In this document: positions 25,638 through 38,215 of the stretch, in pieces
Numbering within the stretch: position 1 is the first letter of the stretch
Layout of the letters: every line of letters starts with the position of its first letter
From: Chamaecrista fasciculata
Lineage: Eukaryota; Streptophyta; Magnoliopsida; Fabales; Fabaceae
Length of the DNA stretch: 64,000 nucleotides
Assembly: GCA_003254925.1 (NCBI GenBank)
Contig: QANZ01004973.1
Location: 351,522-415,521, forward strand
Direction of reading: 5' to 3'
Notes under the pieces: model-generated
Told to the model about the DNA's origin: nothing
Database searches by the model: none
What the model saw: the letters and a program-made list of their open reading frames with translations, nothing else
Program-made: the position numbers and the translations under genes

Positions 25638-28401
25638 ATGGCATTGGATGGAGAGGAAGAAGGAAGCGAAACACTGGAGGAGCCAATTAACCCGGAGGCT
25701 TCCGATATATTGGGAGAAATTCAGAGAGTAATTGAATCGGTAGCTCAGTTTGGGGAATACCGAAGGGCACATCGGAAAGAATGTCACACCCTTGCGAGGC
25801 GTTTGAAAATACTGTTGCCTCTTATCGAAGAAATTCGGGATATCGGTCCTGATGTTTCGGAGAAAGGCGTAGCTTGGTTGAATGATTTGAAGGATGTGCT
25901 CCTTCTTGCGAAGAAATTGCTAAAAATGTGTAGCGATGGGAGCAAGATTCAACTGGTTAGGGTCTCTGAAAGTTTTCAAGGTTTTTTTAAAGAGACACGA
26001 ATCGTTTCTGCTCTATATTTGCTTTTTAAAAATTCTGACGTATTGTCATTTCAGGCACTCGAGACCGAAAAGGTTATGATCAATTTTCAATCTGTATATC
26101 AAAAACTAAGCCAAGTGTTCGATCGTTTGCCGTCTGAAGAATTAGAAATATCGGATGAATTGATAGAACAGGTGGGTTTTAGTTCCTCTTCGGTCTTTTA
26201 ATCGGGATCTCATTTGAATTTGAGGGTAGTTGTAGTAATTCTCAGATAAGTGCACTAATACATTGGTTTAATTCACATTACGATTTACCTTTTACTGAGT
26301 TATGTCAATGGAATTGTGATCTGTTTCTAGTTCTGATTCTCTTCGGACTTTGGCGTCATAGATAAAACATAATAGAATCCCTGAATGGCATCTAAGTCCT
26401 CTAAAATCTGGATCATAGAGATTCTAGACATGCCTAGTAGTTATTAACATCCTTGCAATGGACATGTTTAAGCCCTGATGATCAATTTGAGAGTGAAAGT
26501 TCTCCCAGTTTTTTATGGTTATGATGTCTAATTGTCTATTCATGGAGTTAGAAAGTTTACTAGTAAACGAGCTCTACTTTTGAAACATATTGACTTAATC
26601 TTATGTTAATGGTTTGGAAGTCTTCTTTTTTAAGCTTCTTTATTCAGAATTTTTGAGATAAGTTTATACTGTGGTTCAGCTTGAGCTAATATGCGTCCAA
26701 CTCAGGCGGGCAAAGAGGCGAACGGATACGCAAGACATGGAACTTGCAATGGACATGATTGTGGTATTCTCAAAAGATGAGGATCGGAATGTTGACAGCG
26801 CTATTATAGAAAGGCTTGCAAAAAAGCTTGACCTTGATACTGAAGAAGATCTTAGGATAGAAACCATAGCTGTAAGGAACCTTATTAAAGAAAGAAACAG
26901 GAAAGAAGCGGAGACTACCGAGCAAATAATCGATCTTCTTAACAAATTCAGACAAATTGCAGGCATGGAAGAAACCAATGTTATTGATGAACCTGCCCTG
27001 CCCAGAACGCTTGATAAGTGTACATCTTTGGTCATCCCTCATGAATTTCTCTGCCCAATAACACTAGAAATTATGACAGATCCTGTTATTATCGCAAGCG
27101 GGCAGGTAATCATACAATTCTTATGAAATCATTTTAGATACTATTTGAGAGGAATAGTAAAAGCTAGAATTAAAAATCATAAAATGCCTGGTTGGGTTTA
27201 GGGGAATTTTTCTGATAGAGTAGTGGGAAAACCTGCTGGTGCCACATTATTGTAACAAGAAATTACTTAAGTGAGAGTTGATGCTTCTTTCAGATGTAGT
27301 ACTGATGATTTTCTTCTTCTTTTTGTTTCATTTGTGTAAATGTTAAAGACATACGAGAGGGAAAGCATAGAGAAGTGGTTCCAGTCCAACCGTAACACCT
27401 GCCCAAAGACTAGACAAACTCTACCTCACCTGTCTGTTGCACCAAACTATGCCCTGAAAAATTTGATTACAGTGTGGTGTGATAAAAACAACTATAAACT
27501 CCCTAAAAAAGAAACTCCTGCTGGTGAAGAAAGTTGTTTGACTGACCCCAAGGAGGAAATACCATCTTTGGTTGAGAATTTGTCTTCTGCTCATTTAGAA
27601 GTGCAGAGAAAGGCAGTAAAGAAGATTCGTATGATATCAAAAGAGAATTCTGAGAACAGAGTTTTGGTTGCAGAGCATGGAGGAATAGCGCCATTGGTGC
27701 AGCTCTTGTCCTATCCAGATTCCGGCATAAAAGAGCATGCAGTGACAGCCCTTTTAAATTTATCAATTGATGAGGGCAACAAGACACTTATATCTAGAGA
27801 AGGAGCAATTCCAGCTATCATAGAAGTATTGAATAGTGGAAGTATTCAGGCTAAAGAAAATTCTGCAGCAGCTCTATTTAGCTTGTCAATGCTGGATGAA
27901 AATAAGGAGATTGTGGGTCTGTCAGATGGGATTCCCCCTCTAGTAGAATTATTGCGGAGTGGGACAATTAGAGGGAAAAAAGATGCTGTTACAGCTCTTT
28001 TCAACTTATCTCTCAACCATGCAAATAAGAGCAGAGCCATTAGTGCTGGCATTATGACACCATTGATTCAATTGCTTAAGGACCCAAACTTGGGCATGAT
28101 TGATGAAGCTCTCTCCATCTTATTGCTTCTTGCATCTAACCCAGATGGACGGCAAGAGATTGGACAGCTCTCTTTCATTGAAACACTTGTTGGGTTCATC
28201 AAAGAAGGAACCCCCAAGAACAAAGAATGTGCATCATCAGTTCTTCTTGAGTTGGGTACCAATAATTCTAACTTAATTCTGGCAGCACTTCAGTTTGGCG
28301 TGTATGAGCATTTAATTGAGATCAAAGAAAGTGGAACAGATAGGGCAAAGAGGAAAGCAGATGCAATTTTACAGCTAATGAGCAAAAGTGAGCATATTTA
28401 A
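25638..28401 (+). CDS. PUB15: U-box/ARM-repeat E3 ubiquitin ligase, PUB15-like
   Basis: There are four exons: 25638-25955, 26055-26171, 26680-27105 and 27349-28401. They give 637 residues, near the length I recall for PUB15 (At5g42340). The helical U-box N-terminal domain begins near residue 25 ([20 protein letters not shown]). The U-box ([18 protein letters not shown], then [18 protein letters not shown]) is split across exons 3 and 4, around residues 262-335. About six armadillo repeats follow (for example [20 protein letters not shown]). The U-box binds an E2 enzyme and the ARM repeats bind substrate. The start at 25638 (CCATGG context) fits; an upstream in-frame ATG at 25605 exists. The 99-nt first intron (25956-26054) contains no in-frame stop. 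PUB13/14 paralogues are the alternative name; the N-terminal segment favours PUB15. Confidence 0.9.
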
Positions 28402-29509
28402 TCTTATTGCTTTCCTTACTTGTAGTTGTAGGTACCCTTCTATTTTTTTTTTCCCCCATTGTAAATCAATTATAAACAAATTCGATTTACTTACTGTAAT
28501 GTAAAATACAGTCAAAAAGTGAAATTAAATTTACCGTTTGCTATCTTTTTTTTACAGTAAAAAAAAAAAGATATCTTCATTGAAATTATGTTATGTTGTC
28601 TACAATTTGTAAATCGTATGTTAAATTTGAAGCTGTTACCACTTACCATCATGTGATTCAATTATACAAAATTAAATTGCAAAAGTGGGAGATGGTTTGC
28701 ATATTAAAAATTTTCTTAAATATTGTCCTTCTAATTAAAATTTTAATAACAAAATATAAAAAAATTATGAAAATCAATCCTTTTGAATATTTAAAAATGT
28801 TTTGTGTTTGACAAATAGTTTAAAACTTATTCTTTATTATTAAAGTGTAAAAACTAAAACGTAGATTTAATAGTTAAAACGGTAAAAAAAAAAAATGAAA
28901 TAGCACAATAAAGTCTTTGAGAAATTCATACGTTTGCTTCTTATTCAAATAAAAACTTTTATTCTTTTCATGTAAACTTGTATTCTTGTTTGAGACCTTT
29001 CCTCACCAAAAAAAAAAAAATAGAATAAATGAATAATTTAATTATTGAAAAATGATAAATTTATTAATTTATTTTTTTTAAAAAAAAATTATAATATTTA
29101 ATCTTTACACGTTATTTTTATGATTAACATAATTTCTCACTAAAAATACTAACTAAAATTGAATGATAAATATAGTATAGTTTTAAATTTTGTTTTAATA
29201 CCATAAAAAAATAATCTAATTTAATATAATTTTAATTTTTAAATATTAAATCTTCTATTTTCTTCTTTAAAACATTAAATCAAAAAATTCATCAGATTCC
29301 TTTCCCACTACTCGCTCCAGCAGAAGGAACACCTTTGAGGACTTTGCCTCCGATCTGGTTCCTTCTCACAGGGCTTGCCACATAACGATAGTTTTAAGTT
29401 CTCTTAAGTTTTCATCGTTTGCTCCTATTTGTAGATTGTAGTGTCTCATAGTTTTTTTGTTGCCTTGGTTGTGTTTTATCGTTTTTCATATCTTGCTTGG
29501 TCTTTTTTA

Positions 29510-29755
29510 TTATAAAAAAAAATATATAAAAAATGTTGGAGTTCCTGCCTTTTTCGTTATGTGAGGCACACGTTTCAAGGACTCTTGCATTGCATGCGTG
29601 GCATGTTTGGAATGGTCCATTCTCACCATCTCATAAGTGGCCCTCGTAAGCTTAGCCAATAACACCAAAAACGGGATAATGAACCACGAAGCCATCACCT
29701 TCTCAATTATTTCCACATTGTTTTCTCTACCCAATCTTAATTTTTTATTCACCAT
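29510..29755 (-). other. Possible small open frame of 81 codons, unassigned
   Basis: This open frame sits in an island with more G and C than its surroundings. The internal segment MASWFIIPFLVLLAKLTRAT could be a short membrane segment, followed by a His/Lys-rich part. I recognise no family, no promoter motif is evident, and it ends in an A/T run. It may be a transposon fragment or chance. Confidence 0.2.
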
Positions 29756-30618
29756 ACAAAAATATCAATTTCATTATTTAATATTCTAATGGTGGGTCAT
29801 ATTATAAACGTTCCAATATCTACTTTTATTCTCTAATGTAAAAAAAAAAAAAAAAAAGATAGAATATGACTTCCTATTACAATTTACAACCTTAACAATT
29901 ACTATTACCAAATGTTTAGGAGATCATACCTTTAGTTATGCTGCAACTTCCCTTTTAATTTCTTTTCAATCTAATTCTTTGAATAAGAGATATTATCTTA
30001 CTTTAGAGTATGAAAAATATTTTATGATTAGTAGTTTGCCTTTAAGTGAATAACCTGTGATAAATGAATTAGTCACTGTTTCCGACGGTGAATATCCTAC
30101 TATATACCAACAAAATCTCAATATATTTATTATCTAGACCGCTATAATTAATTTTATAGGAGAACTTGTATAAATAATATGATCTTTTACACGTAATACA
30201 TAAAATCGACTCGGACCGCCTGGGTTGACTCATAACTCGGTGAATTAGGCATCAATCTGGTTCAGTTACCCTAATTAGACGCGATTGCATCTGACCCATA
30301 TTTTTTTTCGAGAACCATCAACCCGCCAACCCATTTGACTTGGACCAGAAAAAAATAAAAAAAAAATTGAAACTCAAATGCTATGTTGCCTTCCACAAAC
30401 TGGTTTAAGTTATGATCTTAACATTAAGATTTTGTGTCAATTAAACCAAATGAATAAAATAATTTTATAATGATATACTCGATTAGAAGTGGATGAATAG
30501 CAAGCAAACTCTAGAGTCTTTAAAGAGTCTTAGATATTGCAATTCATTTCTAACATAATTTAATTTGTTTTTTTCTTGTATTCTTTAGCTTCCATTTTGC
30601 AATTCATGTTTTTTATAA

Positions 30619-30679
30619 TTTGTGAAAGTGTTAATACTTGTTTGAATTTGTGAAAGTGTTAATACTTGTTTGAATTTGT
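30619..30679. repeat. 28-bp tandem duplication
   Basis: TTTGTGAAAGTGTTAATACT plus eight further bases occurs twice in direct succession, and part of a third unit follows. It is non-coding. Confidence 0.85.
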
Positions 30680-31452
30680 GAATACCTATTTTTTTATTAA
30701 GCAAAAGATGACGATTTCTAATCAATTACATATTTAGATTTGATTTCTTATAAGTTAATATGTGTGCAAAAGATTTGTTTGGTTAATGTATGTATAAATA
30801 TATACATATATTTATTATTTGTCTTATTTTATTGGACCAATTGAACTTTTTAGTTACCCAACATACAGTTGAACTAGTGACCTATCAACCCGGATCCTTA
30901 TCCAAGTCAATTACCAATCCAAGTTGTTGATCTACACGTTAGATAATTTATTTTTAAAACATTCATAATATTATAGATCTTCCTCGACATTATTGTTTTT
31001 TTTTTTAAATATTTCAATTGAAAGATAATTCTCACCATTTTTAGCTATTGTCTATTTTATAAGTTTTGTTTTGCCTTTTAAATGTTTTATCAATCTAATT
31101 CTTAGAATAAAAGGAACTTATATTATTTTATTTCATTATCAAGCCTTAATCTTAATGACGCATAATAATTTAACAGACAAAATGTAGATAGAATTGGTGA
31201 ATGTTCATACAACCAAACAATTTTTAGTTAGTATGTGCAAGTTGTGTTTTAACTTTTTAACTTCTGGTCAATCGAATTTTAAATTCTTAGTAAAAAAAAA
31301 AATATTATATCTGAGTCTCAATTCTTAATAAAGTATAACGTATAAAATATAAATAAAATTTGTGAAAGTTTAAATAAACCTTTAATTTTTTTTTTATCAT
31401 TTTAAGGTACAATAATAAAATAATTATTTGTTACTGTATAAAAGAGTATCTA

Positions 31453-31641
31453 TAATCCAAGTTTGGTTGGTCTAGTGATTAGCTCACTAGGTCGCTTAAG
31501 CAAATGTCGGGGGTTTGATCATCGCCTTGTGTATGCAGCAACTAATTGGCCAACGACAAACTCTTAAATGGAACTCCGATCCGCGGAGGATTAGTCCTTA
31601 GCCCATCGAGCTTGGGGATATCTTAGGCAACAAAAAAAAAA
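31453..31641 (+). mobile_element. tRNA-derived SINE, poly-A tailed
   Basis: The head contains GGTCTAGTGATTAGCTC (A-box-like) and GGGGTTTGATCATCGCC (B-box-like), the internal RNA polymerase III promoter of tRNA-derived SINEs. It ends in an A run at about 31632-31641. Flanking AGTATCTA (31445-31452 and 31642-31649) is a candidate target duplication. Two relatives lie 0.7-1.2 kb downstream in the opposite orientation. Confidence 0.8.
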
Positions 31642-32337
31642 AGTATCTACATGCGTCTTATATGATACATATTAAAGCTTACTATTAAAGTATATGACGT
31701 ATTTGTGTCAAAAAAAGAAAGTATATGGCGTTTGGATATGTATCTTATTTTTTGCTCACCAAGAAAATGCTACTGTTTTTTTTTTTTGGCAAAAAAATGC
31801 TACTGTTTGAAAGATATTTCAAACGGGTAAGTCTATAATGCAAAGTTTGATTCTTAACATGGGATGCAATGGGTTACGAGCCAATAATATAATGACACGT
31901 GGAAGAGTTAGTTATGATATGACTCCATACACAGTTTTGATTGGTTGAAAAAGTTATTATTTTTTATTATTTTTCAGCATTAAATTATATCAATGGCTAT
32001 AATTATGCCACATCAGTAATTGCATCCCATGTCAAGAAACAAACTTTGCATCTTAGACTTACCCATTTCAAACTATCAACTTACCAAAAAAATGGAAAAT
32101 TAATTTAATTTATTAAAGATTCATTTTACTTATAAATCAAAATTTCATATTTAAAAATTTAAACTTAACTCTTAATACTTAAAAAGTTAAAAAGGAATTT
32201 AGAATTGATCGATCAATGCGTTATTTTTTTTTTTGTAAATACATTATGGAAGTTTAATATATCATTAATTTTGGTTAATGTAGCTGTTTCTATGCTACAT
32301 AAACATTTTAAATAATTACGATTGAAATATATCATTT
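31642..32337. other. AT-rich spacer between two SINE copies
   Basis: No gene is visible. An apparent inverted repeat links GCAAAGTTTGATTCTTAACATG (about 31839-31862) with CATGTCAAGAAACAAACTTTGC (about 32029-32050), about 170 bp apart. Its ends may mark a small MITE running from about 31835 to 32070. Confidence 0.5.
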
Positions 32338-32494
32338 TTTTTTCCTAAGGTATCACCTAGTCTGATGGGTTAAGGTATAATTCTCCGCGGATCTGAGTTC
32401 CATTTAAAGGTTTGTCACTGGCCAATTGATTGCTACATACACAAAATCGGGATCGAACCCCCCGACACTTGCTTAAGCGACCCAGTGAGCTACT
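32338..32494 (-). mobile_element. tRNA-derived SINE, second copy, 5' truncated
   Basis: On the minus strand it reads GCTCACTGGGTCGCTTAAGC, then GGGTTCGATCCC (B box), then the same body as the 31453 copy, ending in a T run on the plus strand (a poly-A tail). AAATATATCATTT flanks both sides (32325-32337 and 32495-32507), a 13-bp target duplication. It starts about 20 bp into the longer copy. Confidence 0.85.
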
Positions 32495-32689
32495 AAATAT
32501 ATCATTTAATATGCATTAAAATAGAGAATAAATAGTTTTACTATGCCAATACGACATATAATTCTGTTTCGTTTCGTTGTTTTATTTTTATGATCGTAAG
32601 TTGTACATAGTTTTTTTTTATTATTTGTTATGTGTAAGTGATAACAAAGTATTTTATATTCCAAAATTTATGAATATATATATATATTG

Positions 32690-32752
32690 GTTTTCCAAGG
32701 TATCGCCCGATAGGCTAAGGACTAATCCTCCGTGGATCTGAGTTTCATTTTA
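32690..32752 (-). mobile_element. SINE 3' fragment, third copy
   Basis: CTAAGGACTAATCCTCCGTG and its neighbours match the 3' part of the two SINEs just upstream. Only about 60 bp remain. Confidence 0.7.
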
Positions 32753-33473
32753 TAAATATATATTTTATTAGTATCATACAAGTATCGGATAAAAATAAAG
32801 TGTAAGCACTTTATAAAACTAACTTAATTTAATGGTAAAAATTTATTTAATTATCAGTTAAGTTATTTTAATAAAAATTAGACTAATCTAATCATTTGAT
32901 CATTTTTAATTTTATTAGATAGTAATCTTTTCGAAAAATTGATATATATTAATTACGAGTAAAGATAATTGACCCAACGAATATGTTAAAAGAATTAAAA
33001 GATGTGGTCAATATATATATATATATAATTTTAATATTATATAAAGTTGTATAAAATATAAAAAGAGCAGTTGTGCACGACGTTTTCATTAGATGGAATT
33101 TGGAAAGGATCAAAATGTATATAGTCTTACTTCTGCTTTGCACAGAAACTCTTTTTAGAATGAACTCGTGACCTTTTGGTCACTCGACAACAACTTTACT
33201 TTCAAAACAACTTTATTTTTACGCCAAAGCTCACCCTCATATTCTTACTAAAAAATACTCACCCTCATAAAATGATACAAAATATAAATTATAATAATGC
33301 ATTCATTTATTTAATTTGAATTGAATGAGAATCAAGTATATCCAACTAACAAATCCATCAAAATGATTTTATCAACATTTTATTCAATTAACCTGATTGA
33401 AAAGTCAATTTTAAACAATTTTGATCGTGTTGAATCAATAGTAAATTAGCTCCTCACGTATGAGAGAAACTTG
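32753..33473. other. AT-rich spacer
   Basis: A short (TA)n run lies near 33010. I see no coding or RNA features. Confidence 0.4.
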
Positions 33474-33596
33474 ACTATATATTAGAAAAATATGATAATA
33501 GATTGACAAAAAACACATTCATCATTAGAAACTATATATTAGAAAAATATGATAATAGATTGACAAAAAACACATTCATCATTAGAAACTATATAT
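33474..33596. repeat. 57-bp perfect tandem duplication
   Basis: Two identical 57-bp units (33474-33530 and 33531-33587) begin ACTATATATTAGAAAAATAT, and a 9-bp third start follows. The identity points to a recent duplication or an assembly duplicate. It is non-coding. Confidence 0.95.
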
Positions 33597-33821
33597 GTTG
33601 AAAAAATTAATCTTTTGATTAAAAAAATTAATACCATGAATTTTAAATCTAAAACTAACATCAAGTCATAAATATGGAAAATATAATTTTTATGATTCAG
33701 TTCAAACAATATAAAAATCTACTATAAAAAGAAAATTAAATTATACTAATTTGTACATATTTAAAATAATAAAGTAAAAATAATTAATTATTTATTAACT
33801 GCTTATTTCTCTTATCTATGT

Positions 33822-34186
33822 AGCATGGACACTGACACGGACACGGGACACGACACGGATAAGGACACGGACACACCGACACGTCAAATTCTTAAACTTA
33901 CATGATACGATACAACATATATTTATATATATAAATAATTAAAAATCCACAAATTTTGATGAAAATCTTAAAAATTATAATTTTTATTATGAATTAGTTT
34001 CAGAATAAATTCATAATATATGTCATATGTATTATTATTTTATATTGTTTGTAATGTTATAGTCACCAAAAATTAAATTTTTTATTCTGAAACTTATGAA
34101 TATGTGTCGTGTGGGTGTCGTACGGGTGTCGGACACGGACGCGTGTCTGACACGGCTACACGCTCTCAAAATGAAGTGTCCATGCT
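33822..34186. mobile_element. TIR element of the GTGTCGGACACG family, 365 bp
   Basis: The ends are AGCATGGACACT (33822-33833) and its exact inverse AGTGTCCATGCT (34175-34186). The subterminal regions are packed with GACACGG/CCGTGTC motifs around an AT-rich core. There is no transposase, so it is a non-autonomous MITE-like element. I could not settle the target duplication, so the superfamily is open. Relatives are at 14268-14360 and 39427-39752. Confidence 0.75.
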
Positions 34187-34424
34187 TCTTAGCCCTTAAC
34201 ATACCTATGATTTTCTTTTATTTTGAGGGTACTTTTTACGTATTTATTATTAAATTATTTAAAAAACAATTTTATAACAAATTACGGGATCTTTTGGATT
34301 AGAATTGAGTTGAAGATAACAATTCCAACGAAAAACAAAAAAATTGTTGAAGATAAGCGTATTAAAATAAAAGACGAGATAACGATGAAATTTGGGAAGC
34401 GGAAATTACAGGAAAGCGAGTCTC

Positions 34425-34431
34425 TATATAA
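34425..34431 (+). promoter_or_regulatory. TATA box of the catalase gene
   Basis: TATATAA lies 91 bp upstream of the catalase ATG at 34522, which leaves a plausible 5' UTR of about 60-70 nt. Confidence 0.55.
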
Positions 34432-34521
34432 TGCCAAATGGTGCGCATAAATACTTGACTACCACACGAATTAGCATTTATCTTCCTTTCCAAATCTCTG
34501 CAACACATTAGCGCCATAGCC

Positions 34522-37500
34522 ATGGATCCCTACAAGGTACAAGCAAGTCTACGATTTCTTGTTGATCATTTTCTGTTCTTAGAATTTCGCTAGTTCATAT
34601 CCTTATTCGTTTGAATTATATATCGTTTATCTGCCTTAACTTTTCTTTTCCCCCCCGAATAAAACATCGAGTCGATCTATTATTTCTTCTTCCTTTTCTT
34701 CGTAATTCTCAAATTTTTGCTGTTCTTTTTGTCATAAAAAACTCCTTATTTACTTCAATTTATCGCAAATGTTTTAATATTTTGTTTCTCGCGTTTGTCC
34801 TTGGCTTGAGAGCTAAATCAGAGACATCATTCTATGCTTATTGTTTCATCGATCAGGCTGGTATTGGTGTTTTTAGATTGAGAATGTAAAATATTGTATA
34901 CTGTATAGTTCGGAAACTCTGCTGGCTATTTTTGTTTAATTACCTATTTTATGTCATGCAGTTCCGCCCATCAAGCGCCTTCAACTCTCCTTTCTGGACT
35001 ACTAATTCCGGTGCTCCAGTCTATAACAATAACTCATCTCTTACTGTTGGAACTAGAGGTATCAATTTATCTGCTTAATTAATGTTGGTTGTGTTACTGC
35101 AAACAATGGTCGGACGTGATTCATAAATTTTCTGTAATTTGTTCCTTGATGTTAGGAATCTATTTGAGTGGAATCCTTATTTGCTGAAATTAGTGAAATA
35201 TTTCAAAGCAGTCCTTAGAAATGGACTCGTCTTTTAAGACTTCTATTTTGTGCCAGTCAAGATAAATCGTAGTTAGGAAATGGCTGTGGTCTTCTGGTTC
35301 CTGAATCTTTGTACGATATAGAGTAGTAAGGGCTTAGTCCAGTATTTTGTCCCAAAATTTGACTACAAACTGGTCATATGTAGGTGAGATAGCAGACTAC
35401 AATTTTTACATTCACCCAACAGTTCAACACCTTATTAATTAAAATGAAAAAGTATTTGGAATTCAATATCAAGTGTCACATATTGGCTTTTGATTTGGTT
35501 TTTCCATTAACGTAGTCCATACAGAACATGTTCTTTTCGTGCTCGTCTATCCTAAAGAATGTTAAGCTTTACCCAAGTACAGAATGAAAGCCTCTGCATA
35601 TCAAAATTCTTTTTTAAGGGAGGATATTTTGGGAAAAGCATAAGGGAAGGAAAGTTTTGTTTTTCAGGAGGGGTTGGGGTTGGGGAGGTTGTATGTCAGT
35701 TTTCTATGAAGTACTAGTTGTGACTTAGACCATTTATACTATGAAATTAGAATGATATTTTAAAAACCTTTTGGCAGGTCCTATTCTCCTGGAGGATTAC
35801 CATTTGGTGGAAAAGCTTGCAAATTTTGATAGGGAGCGGATCCCAGAACGTGTTGTCCATGCCAGAGGAGCCAGTGCCAAGGGCTTTTTTGAAGTCACGC
35901 ATGACATTTCTCAACTGACATGTGCAGATTTCCTTCGCGCCCCTGGAGTTCAGACACCTGTCATTGTTCGTTTTTCAACTGTTATACATGAGCGTGGTAG
36001 CCCTGAAACTCTGAGGGACCCTCGAGGTTTTGCTGTCAAATTTTACACCAGAGAGGTAAGAACAAGAGTACAGCATAAGTTAAAATTTTTGTTGTGACTA
36101 AAAGACAATTACTACGTCAATTTTTCTCATTTATGTTAAAGTGAATTTCCCATTTTAGTTGAGGGTAATATCTTCCTTGATAAATTGTTGATAAATATTT
36201 GCAAAGGAGAACATGAGGTACTAGTTTCTTCAGTCTTGCTATCTAGTGATATACATGATTTCTAATCTTATTTTGTAAACTCAGGGTAACTTTGATCTAG
36301 TGGGGAACAACTTCCCCGTCTTCTTTATCCGTGATGGTATGAAGTTCCCAGATATGGTCCATGCTCTCAAACCCAATCCCAAGTCTCACATTCAGGAGAA
36401 CTGGAGGATTGTTGACTTCTTCTCACATCATCCAGAAAGCCTTCACATGTTCACCTTCTTATTTGATGATTTGGGTGTCCCTCAAGATTACAGGCATATG
36501 GAAGGTTCTGGTGTTAACACATATACCTTGATCAACAAGGCTGGGAAAGCTCACTATGTAAAATTTCACTGGAAACCTACCTGTGGTGTCAAGTGTCTGT
36601 TGGAGGAGGAGGCAATTAAGGTTGGAGGAGCCAACCACAGTCATGCCACTCAAGATCTTTATGATTCAATTGCAGCTGGAAACTATCCTGAGTGGAAACT
36701 TTACATCCAGACAATAGATCCTGACCATGAAGACAGATTTGACTTTGACCCACTTGATGTAACCAAGACTTGGCCTGAGGACATTTTGCCCCTACAGCCA
36801 GTTGGTCGTTTGGTACTGAATAAGAACATTGATAATTTCTTTGCTGAGAATGAGCAACTTGCATTTTGCCCTGCTATTGTGGTGCCTGGTGTATACTATT
36901 CAGATGATAAGTTGCTCCAAACTCGGATCTTCTCTTATGCTGATACACAGCGACACAGACTTGGACCAAACTATCTGCAGCTTCCGCCTAATGCTCCCAA
37001 GAATGCTCATCACAACAATCACCATGAAGGTTTCATGAATTTCATGCACAGGGATGAAGAGGTAAACTAACAGGTCTTCTTTTCATATATTCTTGTCCTA
37101 AAGTACCAGGTGCCATTGCATTATTCATATACATGTTTTAGGACATAACTTTTGTTTTAAAATAGGAACTTCAGCTTTTATTTCATAAATTTATGCTAAT
37201 GACTGCAATGCTTGCTGATTTGTAGGTCAACTACTTCCCTTCAAGGTATGATCCTGTTCGACATGCAGAAAAGTTTCCCATTCCTCCTCCTATTCTTACT
37301 GGAAAGCGTGACAGGGTTAGTTTTGATCTCTTGCTTAAAGTGAAAATGTGGAATGTAATTAGTAAATGAATCCACTAATCATGGACTCATGGGTTTTAAT
37401 CTATTTTAGTTTTCTAATTCTAGTATTGTTTTGTCTGACGAACTATATTATTGAAGAATTCTAACCATATTTTCTAAGATGTTTAATGAAAATCATGAGA

Positions 37501-38215
37501 AAAGGAGTTTAAATCTTTCATTGAGTTTAACATTCTGATTCAGTCTTTGAATAAAATGCCATTGTTGAGCTGATACAATGTGAAGATTGACTTAATAAGT
37601 AAGAACACGGATGGAGGTTACTTTTATCTTATCAATTGAAGAAACTATAGAGGGTCTGGTGATTATTGATGTTCTTATAGAAGCATATTTCAAGCTTTTG
37701 GGAAAAAAATAGTACTATGATGATTAGTGTTTATTAGTAAGGAAAGAATGTGTAACATTATAAAAAACTTGATTGTTAAATGCAGTGCATAATTGAAAAA
37801 GAGAACAACTTCAAGCAACCTGGGGAGAGATACCGATCATGGGCACCTGACAGGTTCCTATTCTCGACTACAGATATGATTGAAATGAAATATATAATAG
37901 TGACATCCAACAGCTGATTCTCTAAACTGTTTTGTGTCTTGTTTTCAGGCAAGATAGATTTATAAAACGATGGGTTGAGGCTTTATCTGACCCACGCGTC
38001 ACCCATGAAATCCGCAGCATCTGGGTATCATACTGGTCTCAGGTGAGACTCACTTTACACATACTTCATTGTTAACTGTAGAAATTGTAGGGAAATAAAT
38101 GTGAAATGAACTGATTTTTGCATTTGTGTACTCATTTGATGGTCCTGGTGTACAGGCTGACCGTTCTCTGGGTCAAAAGATAGCATCTCATCTGAACATG
38201 AGGCCAAGCATCTAA
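34522..38215 (+). CDS. CAT: Peroxisomal catalase
   Basis: Catalase splits hydrogen peroxide into water and oxygen in peroxisomes. There are eight exons: 34522-34536, 34962-35058, 35778-36055, 36285-37061, 37226-37315, 37786-37853, 37949-38042 and 38156-38215. They give exactly 492 residues, the usual plant length. Exon 1 encodes only MDPYK. Active-site His65 lies in RVVHARG, Asn138 in VGNNFPVFF, and the proximal haem ligand Tyr348 in [17 protein letters not shown]. The C-terminus ends NMRPSI, and QKI stands 13-11 residues from the end, where plant catalases carry the internal QKL-type peroxisomal signal. All motifs are intact, so the enzyme should be active. I cannot choose between the CAT1, CAT2 and CAT3 classes by eye. 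The next gene on the same strand is an NLP gene. Confidence 0.97.

Larger units (their letters stand above)
28402..31452. other. AT-rich intergenic region with degraded repeats
   Basis: The 3' UTR of the U-box gene is followed by AT-rich DNA. Blocks with more balanced base composition at about 29300-29400, 30200-30350 and 30830-30950 look like repeat remnants, but I cannot assign them to a class. No supported gene is present. Confidence 0.4.
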
